The notes under the pieces were generated by a model. It ran no database searches and was not told where the DNA came from. It saw only the letters and a list, made by a program, of their open reading frames with translations. DNA of 64,000 nt from assembly GCF_003019255.1 (NCBI RefSeq), contig NZ_CP027846.1:1364001-1428000 (forward strand), in the 5' to 3' direction. The DNA comes from Staphylococcus kloosii (GTDB lineage Bacteria > Bacillota > Bacilli > Staphylococcales > Staphylococcaceae). Below, piece by piece: positions 36,899 through 45,582 of the stretch. Within the stretch, counting starts at the first letter, position 1; every line of letters starts with the position of its first letter. The position numbers and the translations under genes are program-made.

Positions 36899-37726
36899 GT
36901 GAATTATTTACACCGAGTTTATATGAATAACAACGAGTTACACACTTTAAACACACCACATTGTGTAAATATTTTTTTAGTGTTAGAGGGAGAAATTAGA
37001 CTAAATAAATATTATGAAGAAAAGGTTTATGAAAAAGGACAAGTGTTTATCGTCTTTGATTATGAAGATAATTATATAATCAAAAGAAATGGTATATTAG
37101 CGTGTATCTCTATAAATAACCAAAGTTACAATAGATTTTCATTGGCAAATCGTAAAACATTATTCGAAATTGATAATGCAGACACAATGATTATTAAGAC
37201 GTATATAGAAACGATGAAAGCAATTATAGAAAAAGACTATTTTAATAGTGATATAGGTGTAGTTAAACTAATAAATTGTGCAGTGGCTATATTAACTCAT
37301 GAACAACAAGAGATGAAAAATAATTCTCAATCGAGTGAACTTATTAAAAACATCGTGCAATTTATAAATGAAAATTATAAACGGCCATTAACTTTATCAT
37401 CTTTAGCACAAGTATTTTTTGTGAATAGAAGTTATTTATCGCGTGAATTTTCTCGTAAAATGAATATGACATTAATGAGATATATCAAGAAAGTTAAAAT
37501 TTATAACGTTTCAAGAGAATTGTTAGAGAATAGATCGCCTGATTCAGCATGGCGTGAATATGGATATGCTTCATATAAAACTTTTCTCAATGATTTTAAA
37601 AATATTATGGGTACGACGCCATCTGATTTTTTAATAAATCAAAAGTATCGTCAATATACTGTTAGCGAAAGTGATAATAATATTTATGAAATTATAAATA
37701 CTTATTATCAGGAATTAATAAGTTAA
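36899..37726 (+). CDS. AraC/XylS-family regulator 2
   Basis: A 275-residue regulator parallel in layout to the one at 22733: cupin-like N-terminal half and C-terminal double helix-turn-helix (LTLSSLAQVFFVNRSYLSRE and WREYGYASYKTFLNDFKNIM, then GTTPSDFL). GTG 36899 is chosen because TGGAGG ends eight bases upstream; an ATG six bases earlier is too close to it. No adjacent target is obvious. The two regulators probably arose by duplication and have diverged considerably. Confidence 0.83.
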   Translation: MNYLHRVYMNNNELHTLNTPHCVNIFLVLEGEIRLNKYYEEKVYEKGQVFIVFDYEDNYIIKRNGILACISINNQSYNRFSLANRKTLFEIDNADTMIIKTYIETMKAIIEKDYFNSDIGVVKLINCAVAILTHEQQEMKNNSQSSELIKNIVQFINENYKRPLTLSSLAQVFFVNRSYLSREFSRKMNMTLMRYIKKVKIYNVSRELLENRSPDSAWREYGYASYKTFLNDFKNIMGTTPSDFLINQKYRQYTVSESDNNIYEIINTYYQELIS

Positions 37727-37858
37727 TTTTTATAACCTTAAAATAGTGAAAATTATTAACATTCATAAATGTTACTTTTGCATAGATTGAAACACAAATT
37801 GTTTTAATATATGATTTAATAGAATAAAAGTTTCATCAAACATAGAGAGGTAACAAAA

Positions 37859-38308
37859 ATGAGCGTAAATATTTTTAAGCAAAAAGTTAGAAAACAATTG
37901 TGGTTTTTGAACAAAAAAGAAAAGCAAGAACTAAACGAGGTACTAGAGAAGGTGACAAGTGAGGACGATCAAATTGATACTCGTAAACCAATAAGATTTT
38001 CAAACCAATTTTTAAAAGAGTATGTTTTTAAAGAAAAAGTAGTATCTTTTACTAATTTAATTCCATTATTATTAGCTATGTTATTTACTTATATATTACT
38101 AATCGGCATATTTATATTTGGCTTTTTAGCAAGTTTATCTTCGGTACAATATTTTATAAAACCCGAAGTACAACTCACAACGACGACCGTTATACTGACG
38201 TTCGTGGGGTCTGTGTTATTAATCATTATTAGTTTATATTGTTTTCAAAAAGTTACTGCATTTTTCACTAAAAAGTTATTGGAATATAGACATAATAGAG
38301 ATTTGTAG
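37859..38308 (+). CDS. HAAS-domain-like membrane protein
   Basis: A 149-residue protein. The N-terminal helical part (LWFLNKKEKQELNEVLEKV) resembles the HAAS/DUF1700 cytoplasmic domain; two membrane segments follow at about 66-93 and 107-128 and the C-terminus is basic. HAAS proteins are often partnered with PadR regulators, but none lies here. AGAGAGG precedes the ATG. Converges on the ComK-like gene with six bases between. Confidence 0.6.
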   Translation: MSVNIFKQKVRKQLWFLNKKEKQELNEVLEKVTSEDDQIDTRKPIRFSNQFLKEYVFKEKVVSFTNLIPLLLAMLFTYILLIGIFIFGFLASLSSVQYFIKPEVQLTTTTVILTFVGSVLLIIISLYCFQKVTAFFTKKLLEYRHNRDL

Positions 38309-38314
38309 GTTAGC

Positions 38315-38743
38315 TTAATTTTTAGTTAGCAGATATTTCAATGCACAACTTTCTTTCCATTTTTTTAAAACTAAATAAAACTGTTCATCAACCATTAAAT
38401 AATGGCCGTTTTCAAATTGAATCGTAGATAAATTACGTTTACTTTTGATTCCGATGATAAAGTGCGCATTAATATAATATTGTATTGGTGCGCGCTTTTG
38501 TTTTATTGGAAACAGTACAAGTTGTTTGTGAATATAAATAGGTACTAACTTATTTATATCTAATAATCGTTTAGCAACTTTTGTTTGTGTGGTCAAAGAT
38601 TTATTATGTAATTCTAAATAATAGGTTAAAACATTTTTAATCACTGTTGGGTAAACGTAGTCATGTGTTTTATAGCGACATAAAGTTTGAATCTCATTCC
38701 CTTCATGCGTTTTAATAAATAGTAAATCTTGGTATTCTGTCAT
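38315..38743 (-). CDS. ComK-like protein next to sigS (EcfX position)
   Basis: A 142-residue protein. The block KLVPIYIHKQLVLFPIKQ followed by a conserved Trp/Tyr-Ile-Asn position (YYINAHFI) and SKRNLSTIQFENG resembles the core of ComK-family competence factors, though it is shorter than Bacillus ComK. In S. aureus the gene next to sigS is called ecfX and affects sigS expression; this gene has that position. ATG 38743 follows AAGGAG, which overlaps the sigS stop, so translation is coupled. DNA binding is inferred only. Confidence 0.6.
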   Translation of the reverse strand: MTEYQDLLFIKTHEGNEIQTLCRYKTHDYVYPTVIKNVLTYYLELHNKSLTTQTKVAKRLLDINKLVPIYIHKQLVLFPIKQKRAPIQYYINAHFIIGIKSKRNLSTIQFENGHYLMVDEQFYLVLKKWKESCALKYLLTKN

Positions 38744-38747
38744 ATTG

Positions 38748-39227
38748 TTACTCCTTTCCACAATTTAAATAAGAAAAGAATTTATCTTTAACGGATTTTT
38801 TATATAATTTTACAGAAGATAATGAACGGTTCATTTGATGCGCAATTTCATATTGTTTATAGCCTAAATAAGCCAATTGCATCCATCTTTGTTCATTAGG
38901 GTTTAATATTGATAAAAATTGTTCTAATAATATTTGGCTTTCTGTATTATTTATTGAATCTAATGATTGTATCTGGGTGTGAGCTATATCATAAGTTGTA
39001 ATTTGACGGTCCGCAGAGCGAAGTAAATCGAACAGATAATAGCGTAAACGGTTATATAGGTAGGAGGATAATGATGGTGATAAAGTAGGGTTGTATTGTG
39101 GTATAAGTTGCCACAAGCGTATCAACAATAATTGAAAAAATTCGTCATAGTCATAAGTGATATTGTAGCGATGAAGTAGGTGATGAATAATATATTGATA
39201 TTGTTCAAGCTCATCCTTTTTTAACAT
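38748..39227 (-). CDS. sigS: SigS-like ECF sigma factor
   Basis: A 159-residue extracytoplasmic-function-like sigma factor. Region 2 is seen in YDEFFQLLLIRLWQLI and SYLYNRLRYYLFDLLR; region 4 helix-turn-helix in LAYLGYKQYEIAHQMNRSLS then VKLYKKSVKDK. Length, position near tal and the ComK-like partner agree with S. aureus sigma S, a stress and virulence sigma factor. ATG 39227 has TTGAGG upstream. No anti-sigma gene of the membrane type is next to it. Confidence 0.75.
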   Translation of the reverse strand: MLKKDELEQYQYIIHHLLHRYNITYDYDEFFQLLLIRLWQLIPQYNPTLSPSLSSYLYNRLRYYLFDLLRSADRQITTYDIAHTQIQSLDSINNTESQILLEQFLSILNPNEQRWMQLAYLGYKQYEIAHQMNRSLSSVKLYKKSVKDKFFSYLNCGKE

Positions 39228-39439
39228 TTTGAACCTCAATTAGTGTAATTACAACTTTTATTTCCGGATATAGCTATTTTATTTCAAAAAACAGAAAGTT
39301 TCATTTGCTAAATCGACATATTAAGTGTTAAATATTAGTAATAGATATAATATAATGTTTGTATACACATAAATTAATTGCTTAACTTAAACATATATCA
39401 CTTTGTCAAAGTTTGTTTGTATTACAAAGGAGGGTAAAT

Positions 39440-39664
39440 ATGGACTATGCACATTTAAATTTAGAGCATTTTTTCTCTAGACACGACGATTTAGATATTA
39501 TTAAAGATAAATCAGATTTTGTAATGATTAATAATATGACTAACGAAATGTTTTATCGAGATGGCGAAGTTGAAGGTCAAATCGATTTGAATCGTTATTA
39601 TTATAAAAATAGGTCACAAGCGGTAAGTTTTATAATGATGGACTACAATAAAAGTCAAGAGTAA
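39440..39664 (+). CDS. Small hypothetical protein, acidic
   Basis: A 74-residue soluble acidic protein (HDDLDIIKDKSDF, DGEVEGQIDLNRYYY). No family recognised. AAAGGAGGG is a strong binding site before ATG 39440, and its stop lies within the stem of a perfect terminator. It is divergent from sigS, so the shared promoter region could link their control. Confidence 0.65.
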   Translation: MDYAHLNLEHFFSRHDDLDIIKDKSDFVMINNMTNEMFYRDGEVEGQIDLNRYYYKNRSQAVSFIMMDYNKSQE

Positions 39665-39690
39665 TGAAATTAAAATTTCATTACTTTTTT
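39661..39690 (+). terminator. Terminator overlapping the stop codon
   Basis: GTAATGAAA (39661-39669) pairs with TTTCATTAC (39676-39684), then T7. Confidence 0.85.
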
Positions 39691-39802
39691 TATGAATATG
39701 TAACAACAATTATATTGAATTGTGCATTGTTAACATAAGTGTTAAACTCAATTAGCAGATGTAGAAATTTAAAAATCAATTTCAAACCTAAGAGGTGTAG
39801 AC

Positions 39803-40663
39803 ATGAAAAAGCATAAAAAAGGCGCTTTATTATCAATAGTAGGATTATTGATAATCTTAGGTATTGTTGCATGTATCGGCTTTTCAATGATTTCTGATCA
39901 AATATTTTTCAAAGAAGTTAAACAACAAGAAAAAGTTGAAAATTTAAAAGTAACATTAGAAAAAGCCTCAAAAAAACAAATACATAATTATACAAGTCAG
40001 CAAGTATCTAGTAAGGATAATAAATCTTGGCGCGATGCGTCTTCAACAGAAATCAAAAGTGCCATGGATAGTAAAAAATTTATCGATAGTGATACACAAA
40101 AATATCAATTTTTAGAATTAGATAAGTATCAAGGCATCGATGAAAATAGAATTAAACGTATGCTGATTGATAATCCAATGTTATTAAATCATACTAATGA
40201 TTTTATCAAAGCAGCTAAAGATAAACATGTAAATGAAGTTTACTTAATTTCTCACGCTATTTTAGAAACTGGATCAGCGAAAAGTGAACTAGCAAGTGGT
40301 GTGGAAATTGATGGTAAGAAATATTATAATTTCTTCGGTGTAGGAGCTTTAGATAAAGACCCAGTAAAAACTGGTTCTGAATATGCCAAAAAACACGGCT
40401 GGGATTCACCTAAAAAAGCAATTGAAGGTGGCGCAGGTTTCATCCACGGTCATTTCTTATCTAAGAAAGATCAAAATACTTTATATAGTATGAGATGGAA
40501 TCCACAAAATCCTGGTGAACACCAATATGCTACAGATATTAAATGGGCAGAAAGTAATGCTAGTTTAATGGCTCATTTCTACAAAAACATGAAGACTGAA
40601 GGTAAATATTATAAATATTTCGTTTATAAAGATGATAAAAAACATCAAGACGAAGATAAATAA
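39803..40663 (+). CDS. sagB: SagB: membrane-bound N-acetylglucosaminidase
   Basis: A 286-residue enzyme that cleaves nascent peptidoglycan glycan strands. One N-terminal membrane anchor (residues about 9-30), a charged stalk, then a GH73-like domain with catalytic Glu155 in HAILETGSAKSELA and the motif KYYNFFGVGALD. Length and Glu position match S. aureus SagB, which sets glycan length with its membrane partner SpdC. AAGAGGT precedes the ATG. Confidence 0.92.
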   Translation: MKKHKKGALLSIVGLLIILGIVACIGFSMISDQIFFKEVKQQEKVENLKVTLEKASKKQIHNYTSQQVSSKDNKSWRDASSTEIKSAMDSKKFIDSDTQKYQFLELDKYQGIDENRIKRMLIDNPMLLNHTNDFIKAAKDKHVNEVYLISHAILETGSAKSELASGVEIDGKKYYNFFGVGALDKDPVKTGSEYAKKHGWDSPKKAIEGGAGFIHGHFLSKKDQNTLYSMRWNPQNPGEHQYATDIKWAESNASLMAHFYKNMKTEGKYYKYFVYKDDKKHQDEDK

Positions 40664-40675
40664 TATCATAAGCTG

Positions 40676-40708
40676 AGGATAACCATTATCAATGGTTATC
40701 CTTTTTTT
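40676..40708 (+). terminator. Terminator of sagB
   Basis: AGGATAACCATT/AATGGTTATCCT followed by T7. Confidence 0.85.
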
Positions 40709-40710
40709 GT

Positions 40711-40748
40711 AAAAAAAGATTGATTAAACTACTAGAGCTTAATCAATC
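40711..40748 (-). terminator. Terminator of the minus-strand small peptide
   Basis: GATTGATTAA/TTAATCAATC (40718-40748) with a 7-base T-run on the minus strand. Confidence 0.8.
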
Positions 40749-40757
40749 ATTACGAAA

Positions 40758-40835
40758 TTATTTGGCTTTATTTTTACTATTAAATAACGCAAAAACCAAT
40801 AATGTAGAAATAAATACTTTAAATACAAATTTCAT
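40758..40835 (-). CDS. 25-residue membrane peptide downstream of opuCC-like gene
   Basis: The minus-strand ORF encodes MKFVFKVFISTLLVFALF then NSKNKAK: a hydrophobic helix with a basic tail, like many small membrane peptides. AAGGATG lies upstream and a strong terminator follows ten bases after the stop. It begins 42 bases after the OpuCC-like gene on the same strand and is probably co-transcribed with it, or has its own promoter. I do not recognise it. A small regulatory subunit or a toxin-like peptide is possible. Confidence 0.5.
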   Translation of the reverse strand: MKFVFKVFISTLLVFALFNSKNKAK

Positions 40836-40877
40836 ATATTCACATCCTTAACGTATATTTAATAAAGATAACTATTA

Positions 40878-41801
40878 TTACTGATCAAAATAATGATGCT
40901 TTTTTAAAAATTGTTGTGCAACTACTGCCGGTTCGACACCTTTACCATCGGCTTCGTAGTTTAATTTTTGCATTTCTGTTGTCGAAATTTTGTTTTGCAA
41001 TGAAGCCATAGATTTTTTGACACCTGGATGATTGCTTAATAATTTGTTTGTTGCTAATGGACTAGCATCGTATGGTGGAAAGAATTTTCTATCATCTTTT
41101 AATACTTTTAAATGATATGCTGCAATTCTACCATCTGTAGTATAACCTAAAGCAACATCAAGTTTATTATTTTTTAAGGCATCATATACCAAGCCTATTT
41201 GCATTGGCTTTAATTGTTTGAAACCAAAACCATAGAACGATTTGAATGGTGCGTATCCATCACCACCACGTTTGATCCAAGTAGTATCTGTACCAACTTT
41301 AACATCGTCTTTAATTTTTCTTAAATCAGAAACTTTATGTAAATTATACTTTTTTGCAGTTTCCTGAGTGACCATAAAGGCAAATGTATTTTCAAAGCCA
41401 TATGAGTTAAAGAAAGTTTGATTGAATTTCTTGTTAAATAATGATTGTGTGATAGACATTGCTTCTTTAGAATCTCTCACAGGCTTATGGTTTAATGCAC
41501 CTATTAAATCTGTTCCGGTATACCTTGTGCTCGACACATCGGCATTACCATTAATTATTGCATTATGTTCGATAGATGCTGAACCTAAATTATTTATAAT
41601 AGAGGCTGTATATTTACCATGTGAATCATGTTCTATTTTATCCTTTAACATATAAGCCATTATTTGCGACTCGCTCGTCGCTAGGGCAGTAATTTTAATG
41701 TCTTTTTTTGACTGACCACCATTTAATCCTGGAAAATCACAGCCCGTCAAAAATATTGCACAAAATATTAGAAACAAAGTAAAACATTTAAAAAACTTCA
41801 T
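40878..41801 (-). CDS. OpuCC-like osmoprotectant-binding lipoprotein
   Basis: A 307-residue substrate-binding lipoprotein. The lipobox is LTGC with Cys at about residue 21; the mature part has ITALATSESQIMAYML, the DLIGAL region and GYTTDGRIAAYHL typical of OpuCC/OsmF glycine betaine/choline binders. No ABC ATPase or permease gene is next to it in this window, so it is an orphan or serves a transporter elsewhere. TTGAGG precedes the ATG. Confidence 0.8.
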   Translation of the reverse strand: MKFFKCFTLFLIFCAIFLTGCDFPGLNGGQSKKDIKITALATSESQIMAYMLKDKIEHDSHGKYTASIINNLGSASIEHNAIINGNADVSSTRYTGTDLIGALNHKPVRDSKEAMSITQSLFNKKFNQTFFNSYGFENTFAFMVTQETAKKYNLHKVSDLRKIKDDVKVGTDTTWIKRGGDGYAPFKSFYGFGFKQLKPMQIGLVYDALKNNKLDVALGYTTDGRIAAYHLKVLKDDRKFFPPYDASPLATNKLLSNHPGVKKSMASLQNKISTTEMQKLNYEADGKGVEPAVVAQQFLKKHHYFDQ

Positions 41802-41981
41802 AATTCAACCTCTTAACTAATAAATTTTTGTTGAAATAGTGTAAAAATTAATTTAATCACTTTTATAGAATATCATACATTATAAATTTTTTTAACTTCT
41901 AATAAGCCATTCTGTTAGTAAATGCTATTATAGATGTAGTATCTTAAAAGTAAGTAATTAACATTGTTATGAGGTGTATGC

Positions 41982-43448
41982 ATGAAAATAGCAATAGTAG
42001 GTGCTGGAACTGCAGGCGTAACGTTATTAAAAGAGATGGTTAAATATGATGAGTTTAATGACGTTAGCGTAGATATTTATGATAATAAAGTTAATATGGG
42101 ACAAGGCGTGCCATTTCAAAATGACAGTGATCAATTATTAATCAATCTACCAGCAAGACAAATGTCTATTAATTTAGATAATCCACAAGAATTTTTTGAA
42201 TGGTATGAACAGCAAAAAGAATTTAAATATATGAATCCCGAATATTTACCAAGATTCATTTTTGGACATTATATGAAATCATACCTTAACAAATATAATG
42301 ATGAATATGACAATATTTCATTAATTTCTGAAGAAGTTCAGGAAATTTTTATCGAGTCAAATATTGGCGAAACTGCTTTGAAATATAATATTTGTACTTC
42401 GGATGATATAAACTCATGTCGAACTTATGATTGTGTCTTTTTAACAATAGGGACATTATCTTACCATGATCCATATCACTTAAAAGGAACTAAAGGTTAC
42501 ATACAATCTCCTTATCCGACATATAATACGTTAGATGAAGTTGATGATACGGATAGTATTGCGGTCATTGGTACAGGTTTAGCAAGTTTAGATGTTATCA
42601 GATACGTGACAGAACATCATCCTAATTTACCGATTACGGTTACTAGTAGAAGAGGGGCGTTACCACGAGTAAGAGGTAATATGCCTGACCTTGAATTTAA
42701 ATATATTACGCCACACAATTTCAATGAATTAAAACGACAACATTTTGGTACAGTACCACTTGAGGAAGCCATGAAATTATTTGATTTAGAGTGTGAGTAT
42801 TATAATATTCAAGTCGAAAAAATGTTAGACGTTAATATGCAAAATCATATAGAACAATTAGAATTCGATTTAAATCATCCAGACGAATTAGGAAGTTTTC
42901 AGAGTTTACTAGAAGGCATCAAAGAAAATATGAATTGGATTTGGAATAGCTTTTCAAGAGCAGATCAAATTGAATTTTTAAACAAATATCAACGCATTTT
43001 AAAAGCTAATTCTAACCCAATGCCACCAAGAACGGCAGAGTTAATTATTCATGGCATCAAAAATAATCTTATAAAAATTAAACCGAATTTAAAAAATGTA
43101 ACTTATTCAAAGCCTAATTTTAATTTCCAATATGATGATGAAAAAGACACTATTGAACAATATGACGTAGTTATTAATGCTACCGGTTCTAAAACGCATT
43201 TAGCAGATTTAGATGCCGATGATCAACTTGTAATTAATTTGGAGAATAGACAACTTATACAAGCACATCCACTTGGCGGAATACAGATAGTAGCGGAAAC
43301 CAATCAAGTTATTAGTCCGAGATATGGTACATTAAACGACGTATATGCATTAGGTCAATTAACAAATGGTATCAACCAATCAAGAAATGGTGTCATGATG
43401 ATTGTTAAGCAAGCGGTTGGTGTTGTAAGACAATTATTCAAAAGCTAA
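41982..43448 (+). CDS. FAD/NAD(P)-binding protein (NAD_binding_9 type)
   Basis: A 488-residue flavoprotein-like enzyme. The N-terminal GxGxxG motif is VGAGTAGVTLLKEM, followed by MGQGVPF and QLLINLPARQMSI; a second dinucleotide motif is AVIGTGLASLDVIRYV. This matches FAD-NAD(P)-binding proteins of unknown substrate found across staphylococci. GAGGTG precedes the ATG. It is divergent from the OpuCC-like gene. Confidence 0.7.
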   Translation: MKIAIVGAGTAGVTLLKEMVKYDEFNDVSVDIYDNKVNMGQGVPFQNDSDQLLINLPARQMSINLDNPQEFFEWYEQQKEFKYMNPEYLPRFIFGHYMKSYLNKYNDEYDNISLISEEVQEIFIESNIGETALKYNICTSDDINSCRTYDCVFLTIGTLSYHDPYHLKGTKGYIQSPYPTYNTLDEVDDTDSIAVIGTGLASLDVIRYVTEHHPNLPITVTSRRGALPRVRGNMPDLEFKYITPHNFNELKRQHFGTVPLEEAMKLFDLECEYYNIQVEKMLDVNMQNHIEQLEFDLNHPDELGSFQSLLEGIKENMNWIWNSFSRADQIEFLNKYQRILKANSNPMPPRTAELIIHGIKNNLIKIKPNLKNVTYSKPNFNFQYDDEKDTIEQYDVVINATGSKTHLADLDADDQLVINLENRQLIQAHPLGGIQIVAETNQVISPRYGTLNDVYALGQLTNGINQSRNGVMMIVKQAVGVVRQLFKS

Positions 43449-43617
43449 AATATCGTTATTTTACATAGTGAATTTAGTATATTACTGTTAAAAAATTCAA
43501 AGTTTTAATCCCGACTTAATTCATATGTATTGTAATTGTGACATAAATATAGTATTATAATTTTGTAACTTAGCAGTAGGTTACCTGACTCAATCGATAA
43601 TTAAAATTTCATAGTAA

Positions 43618-43745
43618 ATTCTTTCGGGGCAAGGTGAAATTCCTAACCGGCAGTATAAAAGCCTGCGACCCATAAATACATGTATTTATGGCTGATCTAG
43701 TTCGATTCTAGAGCCGACAGTTAAAGTCTGGATGGGAGAAAGAAT
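43618..43745 (+). ncRNA. FMN riboswitch (RFN element)
   Basis: P1 pairs ATTCTTTC (from 43618) with GAGAAAGAAT (43736-43745). Conserved RFN core blocks are present: GGGGCAAGGTGAAATTCC, ACCGGCAGTA, GCCTGCGA and GTCTGGATGGGAGA. High FMN should reduce expression of the riboflavin operon that follows. Confidence 0.95.
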
Positions 43746-43828
43746 GATATATAACAACACTCACGTAGTGTTTATTTTGAGCTACTATCAAATTGGATAA
43801 GTATGCTTATTTAAAGTTATAAAAATTC

Positions 43829-43868
43829 CCACACCTGAAGTCTATCTTTTTTCAGGTGTGTTTTTTTA
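43829..43868 (+). terminator. Riboswitch-controlled terminator
   Basis: CACACCTGAA pairs with TTCAGGTGTG and is followed by T7, 85 bases after the FMN aptamer and ahead of ribD. Confidence 0.85.
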
Positions 43869-43889
43869 TTTTTATTGAGGTGATTTAAT

Positions 43890-44933
43890 TTGAGTCAATT
43901 TTTAAAACATGCAGTTGACCTAGCCAAAATGGTTGAAGGTCAAACTGGAGTTAATCCACCTGTAGGTGCAGTCGTAGTTAAAAATGGCCGTATCGTTGGC
44001 CTAGGCGCACACTTACAGCGAGGAGACAAACATGCGGAAGTACAAGCGTTGGAAATGGCACAAGACAAAGCTAAAGGAGCTACAATTTACGTTTCACTAG
44101 AACCATGTTCGCATTATGGTACTACGCCACCTTGTGTAGAGAAGATAATAGAATATGGCATTAGCAAAGTCGTTTATGCTGTTAAAGATACAACTTTAAT
44201 GTCGGATAGTGATGATATATTAAATGAAGCCGGTATTGAAGTTGAGTTTAGCTATAATGAAGAAGCAGCGCAATTATGCAATGACTTTTTCAAAGCGAAA
44301 AAGAATGGTAAACCTGAGATTACTGTAAAAGTTTCATGTAGCTTAGATGGTAAACAAGCGAATGATAATGGACAAAGTCAATGGATTACCAATAGATCAG
44401 TTAAGCAAGACGTGTTTAATTTAAGACATAAACATGATGCGGTACTAACTGGTAGAGAAACTTTAATAGCTGATGATCCCCAATATACAACGCGCATAGA
44501 AAATGGTAAAAATCCTGTGAAAGTTATCTTAACAAGAACAGGTGATATTGATTTTAATTTAAAAATATTTAGTGATGAAACTACGCCTATATTAATTTAT
44601 ACAGAAAATAAGGCACTAACAACTACGCTTCCACAAGTGAAAATTATTTATATGGAAGACAGTAACATCTCAAATATATTAGAAGACTTATATTTACGTG
44701 GTGTCGGTAAATTACTTGTTGAGGCAGGTCCAACAATCACGTCCACATTTATAGAAGCAAAAGAATTTAATAAACTCATCATCTACTATGCCCCGAAAGT
44801 GATAGGTGGTTCTGGTAAATATCAATTTTATTCTACAGACAATGTTTTTGAATTATCAGAAGTACAAAACTTTGAAATTGTTAATTCTCGAATGCTTGAG
44901 AACAACTTAAAATTAGAACTGCGAAAGAAGTGA
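43890..44933 (+). CDS. ribD: RibD: bifunctional deaminase/reductase
   Basis: A 347-residue enzyme for the second and third steps of riboflavin synthesis. The N-terminal deaminase zinc site is HAEVQAL and PCSHYGTTPPC; the C-terminal reductase contains KVSCSLDGKQ and LLVEAGPTI. TTG start with GAGGTG upstream. First gene of ribD-ribE-ribBA-ribH under the FMN riboswitch. Confidence 0.95.
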   Translation: MSQFLKHAVDLAKMVEGQTGVNPPVGAVVVKNGRIVGLGAHLQRGDKHAEVQALEMAQDKAKGATIYVSLEPCSHYGTTPPCVEKIIEYGISKVVYAVKDTTLMSDSDDILNEAGIEVEFSYNEEAAQLCNDFFKAKKNGKPEITVKVSCSLDGKQANDNGQSQWITNRSVKQDVFNLRHKHDAVLTGRETLIADDPQYTTRIENGKNPVKVILTRTGDIDFNLKIFSDETTPILIYTENKALTTTLPQVKIIYMEDSNISNILEDLYLRGVGKLLVEAGPTITSTFIEAKEFNKLIIYYAPKVIGGSGKYQFYSTDNVFELSEVQNFEIVNSRMLENNLKLELRKK

Positions 44934-44939
44934 ATTAAC

Positions 44940-45572
44940 ATGTTTACAGGAATCGTTGAAGAAGTCGGTACGATTAAGCAAAGTAATAGTAAAAGTACAA
45001 TTGTAGAATTAACGATTGCATGTCATAAAATCTTAGAAGATGTGCATATTGGAGATTCAATTAGTGTCAACGGAGCGTGTTTAACTGTAACCGAGTTTAC
45101 TAATGACAGTTTTACGGTTCAAGTTATAAAAGGTACAGAAGCCAAGACATATTTGAATAAATTAAATCAAGGTGCTGAGGTTAACTTAGAGCGAGCAATG
45201 AGTGGTAATGGTCGCTTTGGAGGACACTTCGTATTAGGTCATGTTGATGAAGTTGGTACTATTACTAATATAAAAGCTACTGATAATTCAAAAATTGTGT
45301 CAATAAAAACAACAACTAAAGTAATTGGTGAAATGGTGCAACAAGGATCGATTGCAGTTGATGGTGTAAGTTTAACGATATTTCAATTGAATGAGCAAAG
45401 TTTTGATATTCATTTAATTCCAGAAACTAGAAAATCAACAATTTTAAACGATAAACGTGTCGGAGATGCTGTGCATTTAGAAACAGATATGTTGTTTAAA
45501 TATGTGAATCGTATTATGAGTAACAATAATTCCACACTAACTGAAGATAAATTAAAAGCTTTTGGCTTTTAG
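44940..45572 (+). CDS. ribE: RibE: riboflavin synthase alpha chain
   Basis: A 210-residue enzyme with two related barrels. MFTGIVEEVG opens the first; SVNGACLTV and its counterpart AVDGVSLTI mark the duplicated active-site strands; GHFVLGHVDEVG opens the second. It dismutates lumazine to riboflavin, with RibH supplying the lumazine. Confidence 0.95.
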   Translation: MFTGIVEEVGTIKQSNSKSTIVELTIACHKILEDVHIGDSISVNGACLTVTEFTNDSFTVQVIKGTEAKTYLNKLNQGAEVNLERAMSGNGRFGGHFVLGHVDEVGTITNIKATDNSKIVSIKTTTKVIGEMVQQGSIAVDGVSLTIFQLNEQSFDIHLIPETRKSTILNDKRVGDAVHLETDMLFKYVNRIMSNNNSTLTEDKLKAFGF

Positions 45573-45582
45573 GAGGGGTCTT

